Below, in pieces: positions 9,903 through 16,795 of a DNA stretch of 64,000 nt. The notes beneath the pieces were generated by a model. It ran no database searches. It had not been told where the DNA came from and saw only the letters and a list, made by a program, of their open reading frames with translations. The position numbers and the translations under genes were made by a program. The stretch's first letter is position 1. Each line of letters opens with the position of its first letter. This DNA comes from Lacrimispora amygdalina (lineage in GTDB: Bacteria > Bacillota > Clostridia > Lachnospirales > Lachnospiraceae): the NCBI RefSeq assembly GCF_003432035.1, contig NZ_QOHO01000049.1:62001-126000 (forward strand), in the 5' to 3' direction.

Positions 9903-10748
9903 ATGGATAAATTCACAACTTATGAAACAGCATGGTGTCCGGGGTGCGGAAATTTTTCCATATTAAACAGCTTAAAAACAGCATTGGAGGAGCTTGGCAT
10001 AGAGCCAAATCAAGTATTGATGGCAGGAGGAATCGGTCAGGCGGCAAAAACGCCTCAGTATTTAAATGTCAACAGCTTCTGCGGACTACATGGAAGGGCA
10101 CTTCCGGCTGCAGCAGCCGCCAAAATAGCCAATGAAAAGCTGACTGTTATAGTCAATTCCGGAGACGGGGATTCTTACGGTGAGGGCGGTAATCACTTTA
10201 TTCATAATATAAGAAGAAATGTCAATATTGCACATTTTGTTCATGATAATCAGATATATGGCCTGACAAAAGGGCAGGCATCACCTACCAGCGGGGAAGG
10301 ATTTGTTACGGGAGTTCAGACCGACGGCAACTTAAATACGCCTTTAAATCCGGTGCTTCTTGCGATTGCTTCGGGAGCGGGATTTGTTGCCAGAGGCTTC
10401 AGCGGTGATTCAAAACAGCTGGTAAACATCATGAAGGAGGCGATTAGGTATCCGGGATATGCATTTGTGGATATTCTTCAGCCCTGCATCACCTTCAACA
10501 AAATCAATACCTTTGCTTACTATAAAAATATGGTGGCGCCTCTTGGGGAGGATTATGATCCGACGGACCGAATGGAAGCCATTAAAATGTCAATGGAAGT
10601 GAGCGAAAAAATCCCCACTGGAATCCTGTACCGGGAAGAAAAAACAGAGTTTCACCGAAAAAACAGGATTTTAAAAGATGGGAGGCCGCTGATAGAACAA
10701 AAAACAGAGGATAGCGTGCTTAGGGAACTAATTGACAGCTTTATATAA
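9903..10748 (+). CDS. 2-oxoacid:ferredoxin oxidoreductase, beta subunit
   Basis: This 281-residue thiamine pyrophosphate-binding beta subunit completes the two-gene oxidoreductase. It starts immediately after the stop of the fused subunit, with the ribosome site (GGAAGGAGGT) inside the upstream gene, so translation is probably coupled. CPGCG near residue 13 and further cysteines at about 58 and 197 match the ligands of the single 4Fe-4S cluster in this class. GDGDSYGEGGNHFIH is the thiamine/Mg site, and YGLTKGQASPTS is a family signature. There is no separate ferredoxin-like delta subunit, so electrons should leave directly to a soluble ferredoxin. Confidence 0.92.
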   Translation: MDKFTTYETAWCPGCGNFSILNSLKTALEELGIEPNQVLMAGGIGQAAKTPQYLNVNSFCGLHGRALPAAAAAKIANEKLTVIVNSGDGDSYGEGGNHFIHNIRRNVNIAHFVHDNQIYGLTKGQASPTSGEGFVTGVQTDGNLNTPLNPVLLAIASGAGFVARGFSGDSKQLVNIMKEAIRYPGYAFVDILQPCITFNKINTFAYYKNMVAPLGEDYDPTDRMEAIKMSMEVSEKIPTGILYREEKTEFHRKNRILKDGRPLIEQKTEDSVLRELIDSFI

Positions 10749-10760
10749 TGTGAAACTGTA

Positions 10761-10804
10761 AAATCAGGGCAGGAATCCATACGAAAGGATTTCTGCCCTG
10801 ATTT
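10761..10804. terminator. Bidirectional terminator between korB-like gene and FNT channel gene
   Basis: AAATCAGGGCAG (10761-10772) and CTGCCCTGATTT (10793-10804) form a perfect 12-bp outer stem with further inner pairing. The genes on either side converge, so one hairpin can serve both. Confidence 0.75.
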
Positions 10805-10827
10805 ATGCGAAAAGGAAGATGATGCTG

Positions 10828-11457
10828 TCAGGAATGGACAGGCAATGCCTCTTCTTTTAAATACTTCTTTGCCATGGGAATGAGACAGCCTCCTGTTAAG
10901 TTCCCGGCAGAAATCACCAGGATATATAAGAAGGCCTTTGCACTCCAGGCACCTGCCATGGTGAAATAAAACATATCCGCGATGCTGTGCTCGTATCCGG
11001 ATAGAATAAATACCATTACAGGAAGAACCAGAGCAAAGTATTTACCGATTCCGTCCCGAATGGTCTGAAAGCCTACCACTGCAATGCACATCATTACGCC
11101 GCACATCATGGCCATGACAAAGGTGCTGAACAGTGTGTCCGAAAGCTTCAGACTGACAATTTCAGAGGCGTGGGCAGTTAATCTGGCGAGCTTTGTGTGC
11201 CTGAATATTGCCCCTGTCCCTGTGGTTCCTGCAAAATTACCTATGTACACCAAAAGAACAGTTAGAAGATAAGACGGCTTTTCCTCTATAATGTAGCATA
11301 CCTTCCCGGTAAAGAGGTAGAAACCAAACGTATATATGGTAAATAACCCGATGGTAAATAAGAAAGAACCTGCTATGTGGTTCTCCAGGGTTAAATAGAT
11401 AACGCCTCCCATGCTGATTGCGATCCCTGCAATAACTGCTTTTATAAATGTTTTCAT
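10828..11457 (-). CDS. Formate/nitrite transporter family channel
   Basis: This 209-residue integral membrane protein has six predicted hydrophobic segments. It matches the FNT family of pentameric channels for small anions (formate, nitrite or hydrosulfide). The signature GYEHSIADMFYF near residue 153 contains the central pore histidine, and NLTGG near residue 188 is the second repeat's conserved Asn-Gly turn. It is short compared with FocA (about 285) and lacks the long N-terminal tail, which is closer to NirC or the clostridial hydrosulfide channel. No pyruvate formate-lyase, nitrite reductase or sulfite reductase gene is adjacent, so the substrate is open. It has its own promoter on the minus strand. 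Confidence 0.85.
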   Translation of the reverse strand: MKTFIKAVIAGIAISMGGVIYLTLENHIAGSFLFTIGLFTIYTFGFYLFTGKVCYIIEEKPSYLLTVLLVYIGNFAGTTGTGAIFRHTKLARLTAHASEIVSLKLSDTLFSTFVMAMMCGVMMCIAVVGFQTIRDGIGKYFALVLPVMVFILSGYEHSIADMFYFTMAGAWSAKAFLYILVISAGNLTGGCLIPMAKKYLKEEALPVHS

Positions 11458-11526
11458 CTGTGCGGCAACTCCCTTTTTATTCTGTTATGTTTTTACTGTA
11501 TATCTGTCTTTTCAGAGCCATGTCAT

Positions 11527-11554
11527 ATTATAACATAAGAAAAGGAGTTTACAA
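11527..11554 (-). promoter_or_regulatory. Promoter of the FNT channel gene
   Basis: On the minus strand TTGTAA (11549-11554), 16-bp spacer, TATAAT (11527-11532). The -10 box is perfect and the -35 box matches 4 of 6. Confidence 0.65.
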
Positions 11555-11593
11555 GTGCAATTGACTTTTTGACAAAATTTATCAGAATCTGCA

Positions 11594-11621
11594 TAAAAAT
11601 ACCGCCGGCAATGACCGGCGG
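11594..11621 (-). terminator. Intrinsic terminator of ychF
   Basis: On the minus strand CCGCCGG (11621-11615) pairs with CCGGCGG (11608-11602), a 7-bp GC stem, followed by TATTTTTA. It lies just after the ychF stop. Confidence 0.8.
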
Positions 11622-11632
11622 ATGCAGCATTT

Positions 11633-12730
11633 TTATACGTTGAAACGGAATAAAATTACATCTCCGTCTTTTACCACATATTCTTTTCCTTCTAACCGTA
11701 CCAATCCTTTTTCCTTGGCAGCGTTGTAAGTTTTGCAGTCCAGCAGATCCTGGTAATTGACAACCTCTGCACGGATAAAGCCCCGTTCAAAATCTGAGTG
11801 GATTTTCCCAGCAGCTCCAGGTGCCTTTGTGCCTTCTTTTATGGTCCATGCTCTGGTTTCAGTCGGACCGGCAGTTAAGTAACTGATAAGACCCAGCAAG
11901 TGGTAGCTGGCAGCAATCAGCTTTTCCAGACCGGATTCCGTAAGTCCTAAATCTTCCAGGAACATCTTTTTTTCGTCTTCTTCCAGCTCTGCAATTTCCT
12001 GTTCAATCTGAGCGCAGATAACAAAAACCTCACTGTTGTTATCCTTTGCAAACGAACGGACCTTTTCTACATAAGCATTGGAAGCTCCATCATCGGCAAG
12101 GTCGTCCTCACAGACATTAGCAGCAAAAATAACCGGCTTATAAGTAAGAAGATTAAGGGTGGATATAAACTCTGCCTCATCCTCGTCATCTGTTTCCATG
12201 CTTCTGGCAAGATTACCGTCCTCTAAGTGTGCTTTGATTTTCTTTAATACGGCTAATTCCTTTGCAAGAGATTTATCATTCATGGCGCCTTTGGCTGTTT
12301 TGGCAATTCTGCGGTCCAGGATATCCAGATCGGAAAAAATAAGCTCTAAATCAATGGTTTCGATGTCCCGGAGGGGATCTACGCTTCCGTCCACGTGGAT
12401 GACATTGGGGTCCTCAAAGCAGCGCACTACATGGACAATGGCATCGACTTCGCGGATGTTGGAAAGAAACTGGTTTCCCAGACCTTCTCCTTTGGAAGCA
12501 CCTTTTACAAGACCTGCGATGTCAACGAATTCAATGACTGCAGGTGTAATTTTAGCGGAATCATACAAAGCGGCCAGCTGTCCTAAACGTACATCCGGAA
12601 CAGGAACAACTCCTACGTTTGGATCAATTGTACAGAAAGGATAGTTGGCAGACTCTGCTCCAGCCTTTGTGAGTGAATTAAACAGAGTACTTTTCCCTAC
12701 GTTCGGCAAGCCGACAATACCTAATTTCAT
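11633..12730 (-). CDS. ychF: Redox-regulated ATPase/GTPase YchF (Obg family)
   Basis: This 365-residue member of the Obg/YchF P-loop family binds ribosomes and, unlike most GTPases, prefers ATP. The P-loop GLPNVGKST spans residues 7-15 and [10 protein letters not shown] is the G3/switch II region. FAANVCEDD replaces the usual NKxD guanine motif, as is characteristic of YchF. The C-terminal TGS domain shows as [20 protein letters not shown]. Length is normal. The gene is monocistronic on the minus strand with a terminator at 11594-11621. No strong promoter was identified upstream; the AT-rich divergent region 12731-12880 must contain it. Confidence 0.95.
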   Translation of the reverse strand: MKLGIVGLPNVGKSTLFNSLTKAGAESANYPFCTIDPNVGVVPVPDVRLGQLAALYDSAKITPAVIEFVDIAGLVKGASKGEGLGNQFLSNIREVDAIVHVVRCFEDPNVIHVDGSVDPLRDIETIDLELIFSDLDILDRRIAKTAKGAMNDKSLAKELAVLKKIKAHLEDGNLARSMETDDEDEAEFISTLNLLTYKPVIFAANVCEDDLADDGASNAYVEKVRSFAKDNNSEVFVICAQIEQEIAELEEDEKKMFLEDLGLTESGLEKLIAASYHLLGLISYLTAGPTETRAWTIKEGTKAPGAAGKIHSDFERGFIRAEVVNYQDLLDCKTYNAAKEKGLVRLEGKEYVVKDGDVILFRFNV

Positions 12731-12880
12731 ATCAAATACCTTCCTAATATTGTTTATATTGATGGTTGATTTTTATCTGCAACTAATATAGAATATCATA
12801 TTATCCACAAAATTAAAAGAGAAAAACAAAAAGAACAAAGCTCTTGTCGAAATATAGTTGAATATGTCGGGCGAATATGT

Positions 12881-12909
12881 TTGATTTTTGTGTTTTACCG
12901 GGGTAAAAT
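12881..12909 (+). promoter_or_regulatory. SigA promoter of lgt
   Basis: TTGATT (12881-12886), 17-bp spacer, TAAAAT (12904-12909), 28 bp before the lgt start codon. Confidence 0.7.
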
Positions 12910-12936
12910 AAAGAAAACATCGAAAGGAGAAGACGA

Positions 12937-13815
12937 ATGGCAAATACGGCAGATATTAGTTTTGTGCATTTGGGAATCACCATTGACCATCTGCAAAACA
13001 GTATCTCGATATTTGGATTCCGCATTGCATTTTACGGTATTATCATTGGGATTGGAATCTTGACTGGTCTTTGGGTTGCTGCAGGCGATGCAAAGCGCAG
13101 AGGGCAGGACCCGGATATATATCTGGATTTTGCACTGTATGCAATCATTATATCTATTATGGGAGCCCGGATTTATTATGTGATTTTTGACTGGGCTAAT
13201 TATAAAGACAATCTGATTCAGATATTTAATCTCAGGGCAGGAGGGCTGGCAATCTACGGTGGCGTCATAGGAGCTGTCATCACCCTCACGGTTTACACCA
13301 GAGTGAAGAAACTTTCCTTCTTTTCTTTGGCGGACACTGGTTGCTTAGGACTGATTACCGGGCAAATTATAGGAAGATGGGGAAACTTCTTTAATTGCGA
13401 AGCGTTCGGCGGATATACAGACGGCCTGTTTGCTATGAGAATCAGAAGGGCGCTTGTTAATGAGAATATGATATCTAAGGAGCTGTTAAACCATTTGATT
13501 GTGAAAGATGGTGTGGAGTTTATTCAGGTTCACCCCACTTTCCTTTATGAATCAGTATGGAACTTATGTGTTCTGATATTTATGTTATGGTATCGGAAAC
13601 GTAAAAAATTCGATGGGGAGATGCTTCTGATCTACCTGCTGGGCTATGGATTGGGACGAGTATGGATCGAAGGACTCCGTACAGATCAGCTGATCTTTTT
13701 TAGTACTGGCATACCGGTGTCTCAGGCGCTGTCATTGATTTTGGTAGTGATATCTACTCTTGTGCTCTTCTGCAAACACAGACAGATACGAATAAAGAGC
13801 AAAGGAGAATCATGA
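12937..13815 (+). CDS. lgt: Prolipoprotein diacylglyceryl transferase
   Basis: This 292-residue polytopic membrane enzyme transfers diacylglycerol from phosphatidylglycerol to the lipobox cysteine of prolipoproteins, the first step of lipoprotein maturation. The Lgt signature GRWGNFFNCEAFG near residue 147 contains the essential arginine and asparagine. HPTFLYES near residue 202 and GLGRVWIEGLRTD near residue 240 are also diagnostic. Seven hydrophobic segments are visible. The spo0E-like gene begins 1 bp after the stop, with its ribosome site inside the last lgt codons, so the two are co-transcribed. Confidence 0.95.
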   Translation: MANTADISFVHLGITIDHLQNSISIFGFRIAFYGIIIGIGILTGLWVAAGDAKRRGQDPDIYLDFALYAIIISIMGARIYYVIFDWANYKDNLIQIFNLRAGGLAIYGGVIGAVITLTVYTRVKKLSFFSLADTGCLGLITGQIIGRWGNFFNCEAFGGYTDGLFAMRIRRALVNENMISKELLNHLIVKDGVEFIQVHPTFLYESVWNLCVLIFMLWYRKRKKFDGEMLLIYLLGYGLGRVWIEGLRTDQLIFFSTGIPVSQALSLILVVISTLVLFCKHRQIRIKSKGES

Positions 13816-13816
13816 T

Positions 13817-13969
13817 ATGATAATGTCAAAAGAAGAGTTAATACAGAATATCGAAGTTGCAAGGGAAAGATTAAATACAAGTATTGATCACGAGGATGGA
13901 GAAGTGATTTATCTTAGAAGCGTGGAGTTGGATAAATTAATTGAACAATATATTGAAGCAGGTTATTAA
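13817..13969 (+). CDS. Spo0E-like aspartyl-phosphate phosphatase, 50 aa
   Basis: This short gene begins MIMSKEELIQNIEVARERLN and ends in the family signature SVELDKLIEQY (residues 35-45, equivalent to the SQELD motif). Spo0E-family peptides are two-helix hairpins that remove phosphate from Spo0A~P and so restrain entry into sporulation. Fifty residues is within the normal range for the family. ATG 13817 is chosen because AAAGGAG at 13801-13807 lies nine bases before it; ATG 13823 is a possible second start. It follows lgt by 1 bp and a strong terminator follows at 14012. The motif and size make the family call good; the target Spo0A is inferred from homologues. Confidence 0.85.
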   Translation: MIMSKEELIQNIEVARERLNTSIDHEDGEVIYLRSVELDKLIEQYIEAGY

Positions 13970-14011
13970 CAGGATAAATAAAAACATATGGTTTAAATCG
14001 AGTGTTTTTGG

Positions 14012-14050
14012 AGAACAGAATGTGTAGAGATACATATCCTGTTCTTTTTT
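14012..14050 (+). terminator. Intrinsic terminator of lgt-spo0E-like operon
   Basis: AGAACAG (14012-14018) pairs with CTGTTCT (14039-14045), with a further seven pairs inside and a GAGA loop, then six T. Confidence 0.85.
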
Positions 14051-14171
14051 GGCTTACAGCCTCGTCATTCTGCATCCTTTAAAACAAAGGGAGAGCAATA
14101 AGTAAATACAAAAAGCCATCGTTTCGCAGTATAATTATCTTTGAGGCTGCAATGTATACATGTATTTAGTA

Positions 14172-14200
14172 CTGATAAGGTAGAAATCTACCTATACAAT
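14172..14200 (+). promoter_or_regulatory. Promoter of the MarR-type remnant
   Basis: CTGATA (14172-14177), 17-bp spacer, TACAAT (14195-14200). The spacer is filled by operator 1, which points to autorepression. Confidence 0.55.
14178..14193 (+). promoter_or_regulatory. MarR-type operator 1 (perfect palindrome)
   Basis: AGGTAGAAATCTACCT: 7-bp perfect arms around AA, placed exactly between the -35 and -10 boxes. Confidence 0.65.
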
Positions 14201-14204
14201 ATAA

Positions 14205-14220
14205 AGGTAGAGGTTGACCT
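14205..14220 (+). promoter_or_regulatory. MarR-type operator 2 (imperfect copy)
   Basis: AGGTAGAGGTTGACCT repeats the left arm of operator 1 and has an imperfect right arm. It starts 27 bp after operator 1, over the expected transcription start. Confidence 0.55.
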
Positions 14221-14241
14221 ATTATGAAAGGAGTGAATGCA

Positions 14242-14539
14242 ATGAAGCGTTATGATATGATTCCCCATGACTTTTACATTAAAAATATAGCTCATGTGTT
14301 ACGTTATAAAAACGACCAGAAGCTGGCGGCATATGATATTACCGAGCCGCAAGCACGCCTTTTGGGGCACATTGATGGAGCACAAAGATCAGGGAAGGAA
14401 ATTAGCCGCAGATATTTGAGTGGAGCCATGCAGATTTCCGGACCATCAGTAACAAGCTTACTTAACAGTCTTGAAAAGAATGGATTTCATCCAGGAAAAA
14501 AATCATGAATACTCTGCTGAAAGAACGTATAACATTTAA
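14242..14539 (+). pseudogene. Truncated, frameshifted MarR-family regulator
   Basis: The frame encodes an N-terminal helix and the winged-helix DNA-reading part of a MarR protein (ARLLGHIDGAQRSGKEISRRYLSGAMQISGPSVTSLLNSLEKNGF). After NGF the frame runs to a stop at 14508, giving only 88 residues against about 140-150 normally. Reading shifted by one base after TTT (14485-14487) continues as FIQEKNHEYSAERTYNI to a stop at 14539. That resembles the MarR wing better, so a single-base change in a short T-run probably broke the gene. The C-terminal dimerisation helices are missing in either frame. The start is ATG 14242, eight bases after AAAGGAG. Two operators remain upstream and no partner transporter gene follows. 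A small functional regulator cannot be fully excluded. Confidence 0.7.
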
Positions 14540-14814
14540 TCCCGATGAAGTATAATATTTTTCATTTTATAGATCATACTGTTACCATCAGGCGATGGCA
14601 TTCCAGGATGGAATTATAAAAAAAAGTTACATTAAAATGCTTAAAAAATTATCATAAAATAAATTTGTAATTAGAATAGGTGATTGCCACAATCCTGTAT
14701 ATTTGGAGAGGTTTTGGCAATTGCCTTTTTTGTCCCGTAATGGAAAATATTGGAAAAAGTCCGCTAACCCCAGTAAATAAGCCAAATTAAATTGAAAATT
14801 ATTCGAAATTATCC
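14540..14814 (+). other. Non-coding region between the MarR remnant and mraZ
   Basis: No credible open frame. It holds two short hairpins (CCATC/GATGG and ATTCCA/TGGAAT, about 14580-14620) and the isolated terminator at 14679-14731. It may be the remains of a deleted target gene of the MarR regulator. Confidence 0.45.
14679..14731 (+). terminator. Isolated intrinsic terminator with a long loop
   Basis: GGTGATTGCCA (14679-14689) pairs with TGGCAATTGCC (14715-14725), 11 bp with two G-U pairs, a loop of 25 nt, then six T. It lies about 140 bp after the MarR remnant and could end that transcript or a small RNA. Confidence 0.65.
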
Positions 14815-14843
14815 TTGCGTTTTTGAATCAAATGTACTAGAAT
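14815..14843 (+). promoter_or_regulatory. SigA promoter of the division/cell wall cluster
   Basis: TTGCGT (14815-14820), 17-bp spacer, TAGAAT (14838-14843), directly upstream of the MraZ boxes. Confidence 0.7.
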
Positions 14844-14853
14844 TAGAGTACAA

Positions 14854-14893
14854 GTGGTGGAAAGTGGTACGAAGTGGTAGGAAATGGGGGAAA
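14854..14893 (+). promoter_or_regulatory. MraZ operator: four direct repeats spaced 10 bp
   Basis: GTGG occurs at 14854, 14864 and 14874, and ATGG at 14884, each followed by a purine-rich filler. The exact 10-bp period puts all repeats on one face of the helix. This matches the known repeated GTGG/TGGG-type sites that MraZ binds to control its own operon. A further GTGG at 14895 is off by 1 bp. Confidence 0.8.
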
Positions 14894-14937
14894 AGTGGTT
14901 TCATTTTCCCAATCCGAAGTACAAGCAGGTGATTAGT

Positions 14938-15363
14938 ATGTTCATGGGCGAATACAATCATACGGTCGATGCGAAGGGACGACTCATTGTCCCATCCAAA
15001 TTCAGAGAGCAGCTAGGAGAAGAATTCGTTGTGACGAAGGGCTTGGACGGCTGTTTATTTGTGTATGACAATCATGAGTGGAGCGCCCTGGAAGAAAAGT
15101 TAAAAAGCCTGCCGTTAACTAACACCAATGCCAGAAAGTTTTCCAGATTTTTTCTGGCAGGAGCAAGTTCCTGTGAAGTGGACAAGCAGGGAAGAATTCT
15201 GCTTCCGGCAGTATTAAGAGAACACGCCGGAATCGATAAGGACGCAGTTTTAGTAGGAGTTGGAAGCAGGATTGAGATCTGGAGCAAGGATGCATGGACA
15301 GCAGCCAATACCTATGATGATATGGAAGAAATCGCAGAAGCTATGGAAGGACTAGGTATATGA
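14938..15363 (+). CDS. mraZ: Transcriptional regulator MraZ
   Basis: This 141-residue protein has two SpoVT-AbrB-like repeats ([21 protein letters not shown] near the start and [18 protein letters not shown] in the second half). MraZ forms a ring that binds repeated GTGG-type boxes in front of its own gene and represses the division cluster. ATG 14938 gives the normal N-terminus. The longer frame from ATG 14884 begins inside the fourth operator repeat and adds residues not found in the family. It is the first gene of the cluster, and its stop overlaps the rsmH start (ATGA), so the two are translationally coupled. Confidence 0.95.
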   Translation: MFMGEYNHTVDAKGRLIVPSKFREQLGEEFVVTKGLDGCLFVYDNHEWSALEEKLKSLPLTNTNARKFSRFFLAGASSCEVDKQGRILLPAVLREHAGIDKDAVLVGVGSRIEIWSKDAWTAANTYDDMEEIAEAMEGLGI

Positions 15364-16298
15364 TGTTTGAACACAAATCAGTGCTGCTTTATGAAACCAT
15401 TGACAGCCTGAATGTTAAACCGGATGGGATTTATGTTGATGGAACCTTAGGAGGCGGCGGACATGCTTTGGAAGTATGCAGACGCCTGGGGGAACACGGA
15501 AGATTAATCGGAATTGACCAGGACTCGGATGCCATTGCTGCAGCAACAGAGCGGCTGAAAGAATATAAAGACAAGGTGACCGTAGTCAGGAGCAATTACG
15601 AAAATATACACGGAGTTTTAGCGGAACTGGGAATCGAAAAGGTGGATGGTATTTATCTGGATCTGGGAGTATCCTCCTATCAGCTGGATGTGCCGGAGAG
15701 AGGGTTTACCTATCGGGAAGAGGATGCTCCATTAGATATGAGAATGGACCAGAGAAACCCGCAGACCGCTGCCGATATTATCAATCAATACAGCGAATTT
15801 GATTTATACCGGATTATACGGGATTACGGAGAAGACAAGTTTGCAAAGAACATTGCAAAGCACATTGTAAGGGCAAGGGAGACCAAACCCATCGAAACCG
15901 CGGGAGAACTGTCAGAAATCATCAAAGGGGCAATTCCTGCAAAGATAAGGGCTGTGGGAGGTCACCCGTCAAAGAGGACCTTTCAGGCAATCAGAATTGA
16001 ACTGAATCACGAACTGGACGTATTGAAAAACTCTCTTGATACCATGATCGGACTCTTAAATCCGGGAGGAAGGCTTTCCATCATCACCTTTCACTCCTTG
16101 GAAGACCGCATTGTAAAGACAAGGTTTAAGGACAATGAAGATCCCTGTATCTGCCCGCCAGGCTTTCCAGTCTGCGTCTGCGGGAGAAAAAGCATGGGAA
16201 AGGTTGTAACAAGGAAGCCGATTTTACCGTCAGAAGAAGAAATATCGGAAAACAAACGCTCAAAGAGTTCAAAGCTTCGCGTGTTTGAACGAATCTAA
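15360..16298 (+). CDS. rsmH: 16S rRNA (cytosine1402-N4)-methyltransferase RsmH
   Basis: This 312-residue SAM-dependent enzyme methylates C1402 in the 30S P site. [13 protein letters not shown] near residue 30 is the SAM-binding loop, [10 protein letters not shown] near residue 100 is the conserved motif after the SAM domain, and [15 protein letters not shown] is family specific. [11 protein letters not shown] near residue 245 and the cysteine-containing [13 protein letters not shown] follow at the C-terminus. It begins at ATG 15360 or 15363, overlapping the mraZ stop. Length and position are normal for Firmicutes. Confidence 0.96.
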   Translation: MMFEHKSVLLYETIDSLNVKPDGIYVDGTLGGGGHALEVCRRLGEHGRLIGIDQDSDAIAAATERLKEYKDKVTVVRSNYENIHGVLAELGIEKVDGIYLDLGVSSYQLDVPERGFTYREEDAPLDMRMDQRNPQTAADIINQYSEFDLYRIIRDYGEDKFAKNIAKHIVRARETKPIETAGELSEIIKGAIPAKIRAVGGHPSKRTFQAIRIELNHELDVLKNSLDTMIGLLNPGGRLSIITFHSLEDRIVKTRFKDNEDPCICPPGFPVCVCGRKSMGKVVTRKPILPSEEEISENKRSKSSKLRVFERI

Positions 16299-16315
16299 AA
16301 AGGGAGGAAAAAAGA

Positions 16316-16795
16316 GTGGCTGCAAGAAGAAATGTGCATTCCTATGGGAACTCTGCCTATGTGCAGGGGAATACTGTCCGTAAAACCATGCCGGTCAGAA
16401 GACCGGTTTCTACGCCGGATGAAATTCGCCGTCCTGTGCCTCATCACGTCAGACGGAACCGCGAGAAAGCATTACAGATGGATTTGCCTTATGTAATTAT
16501 GCTGACGATTGCTGCAGTCATTACCCTTTGCTTGTGTGTGAACTATTTGCATCTGCAGTCCTCAATCACTGCCAGCATTCATGAAATCGAAACCCGGGAA
16601 GTACAGCTGGAAAAACTGAAAACAGAAAACGATGCATTGGAAATGAACATTAACACTTCCGTTGATCTTGATCATGTGTATAAAGTTGCCACTGAGGAAC
16701 TGGGTATGGTCTATGCGAATAAAGATCAGATCCTTCACTATGATAAAACGGAAAGTGAGTATGTAAGGCAGAATGAGGACATTCCGAAACAATAA
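16316..16795 (+). CDS. ftsL: FtsL-like cell division protein
   Basis: This 159-residue single-pass membrane protein has a basic N-terminal cytoplasmic tail of about 55 residues, one transmembrane segment (about 57-78, PYVIMLTIAAVITLCLC) and an extracellular coiled coil (about 80-120). A short conserved-looking end (TEELGMVYANKDQILHY) follows. This layout and the position between rsmH and a class B PBP identify FtsL, which scaffolds DivIB/DivIC and activates the septal transpeptidase. The start is GTG 16316, eight bases after GGGAGG. Its last codons overlap the next gene by 23 bp. Confidence 0.8.
   Translation: MAARRNVHSYGNSAYVQGNTVRKTMPVRRPVSTPDEIRRPVPHHVRRNREKALQMDLPYVIMLTIAAVITLCLCVNYLHLQSSITASIHEIETREVQLEKLKTENDALEMNINTSVDLDHVYKVATEELGMVYANKDQILHYDKTESEYVRQNEDIPKQ

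Noticed and set aside
12159-12644. 161-codon plus-strand frame antisense to ychF
   Set aside because: Ser/Arg/Thr-rich shadow product; the opposite strand encodes conserved YchF.
14884-14937. Longer N-terminus for MraZ
   Set aside because: It starts within the operator repeats and adds residues absent from the family.
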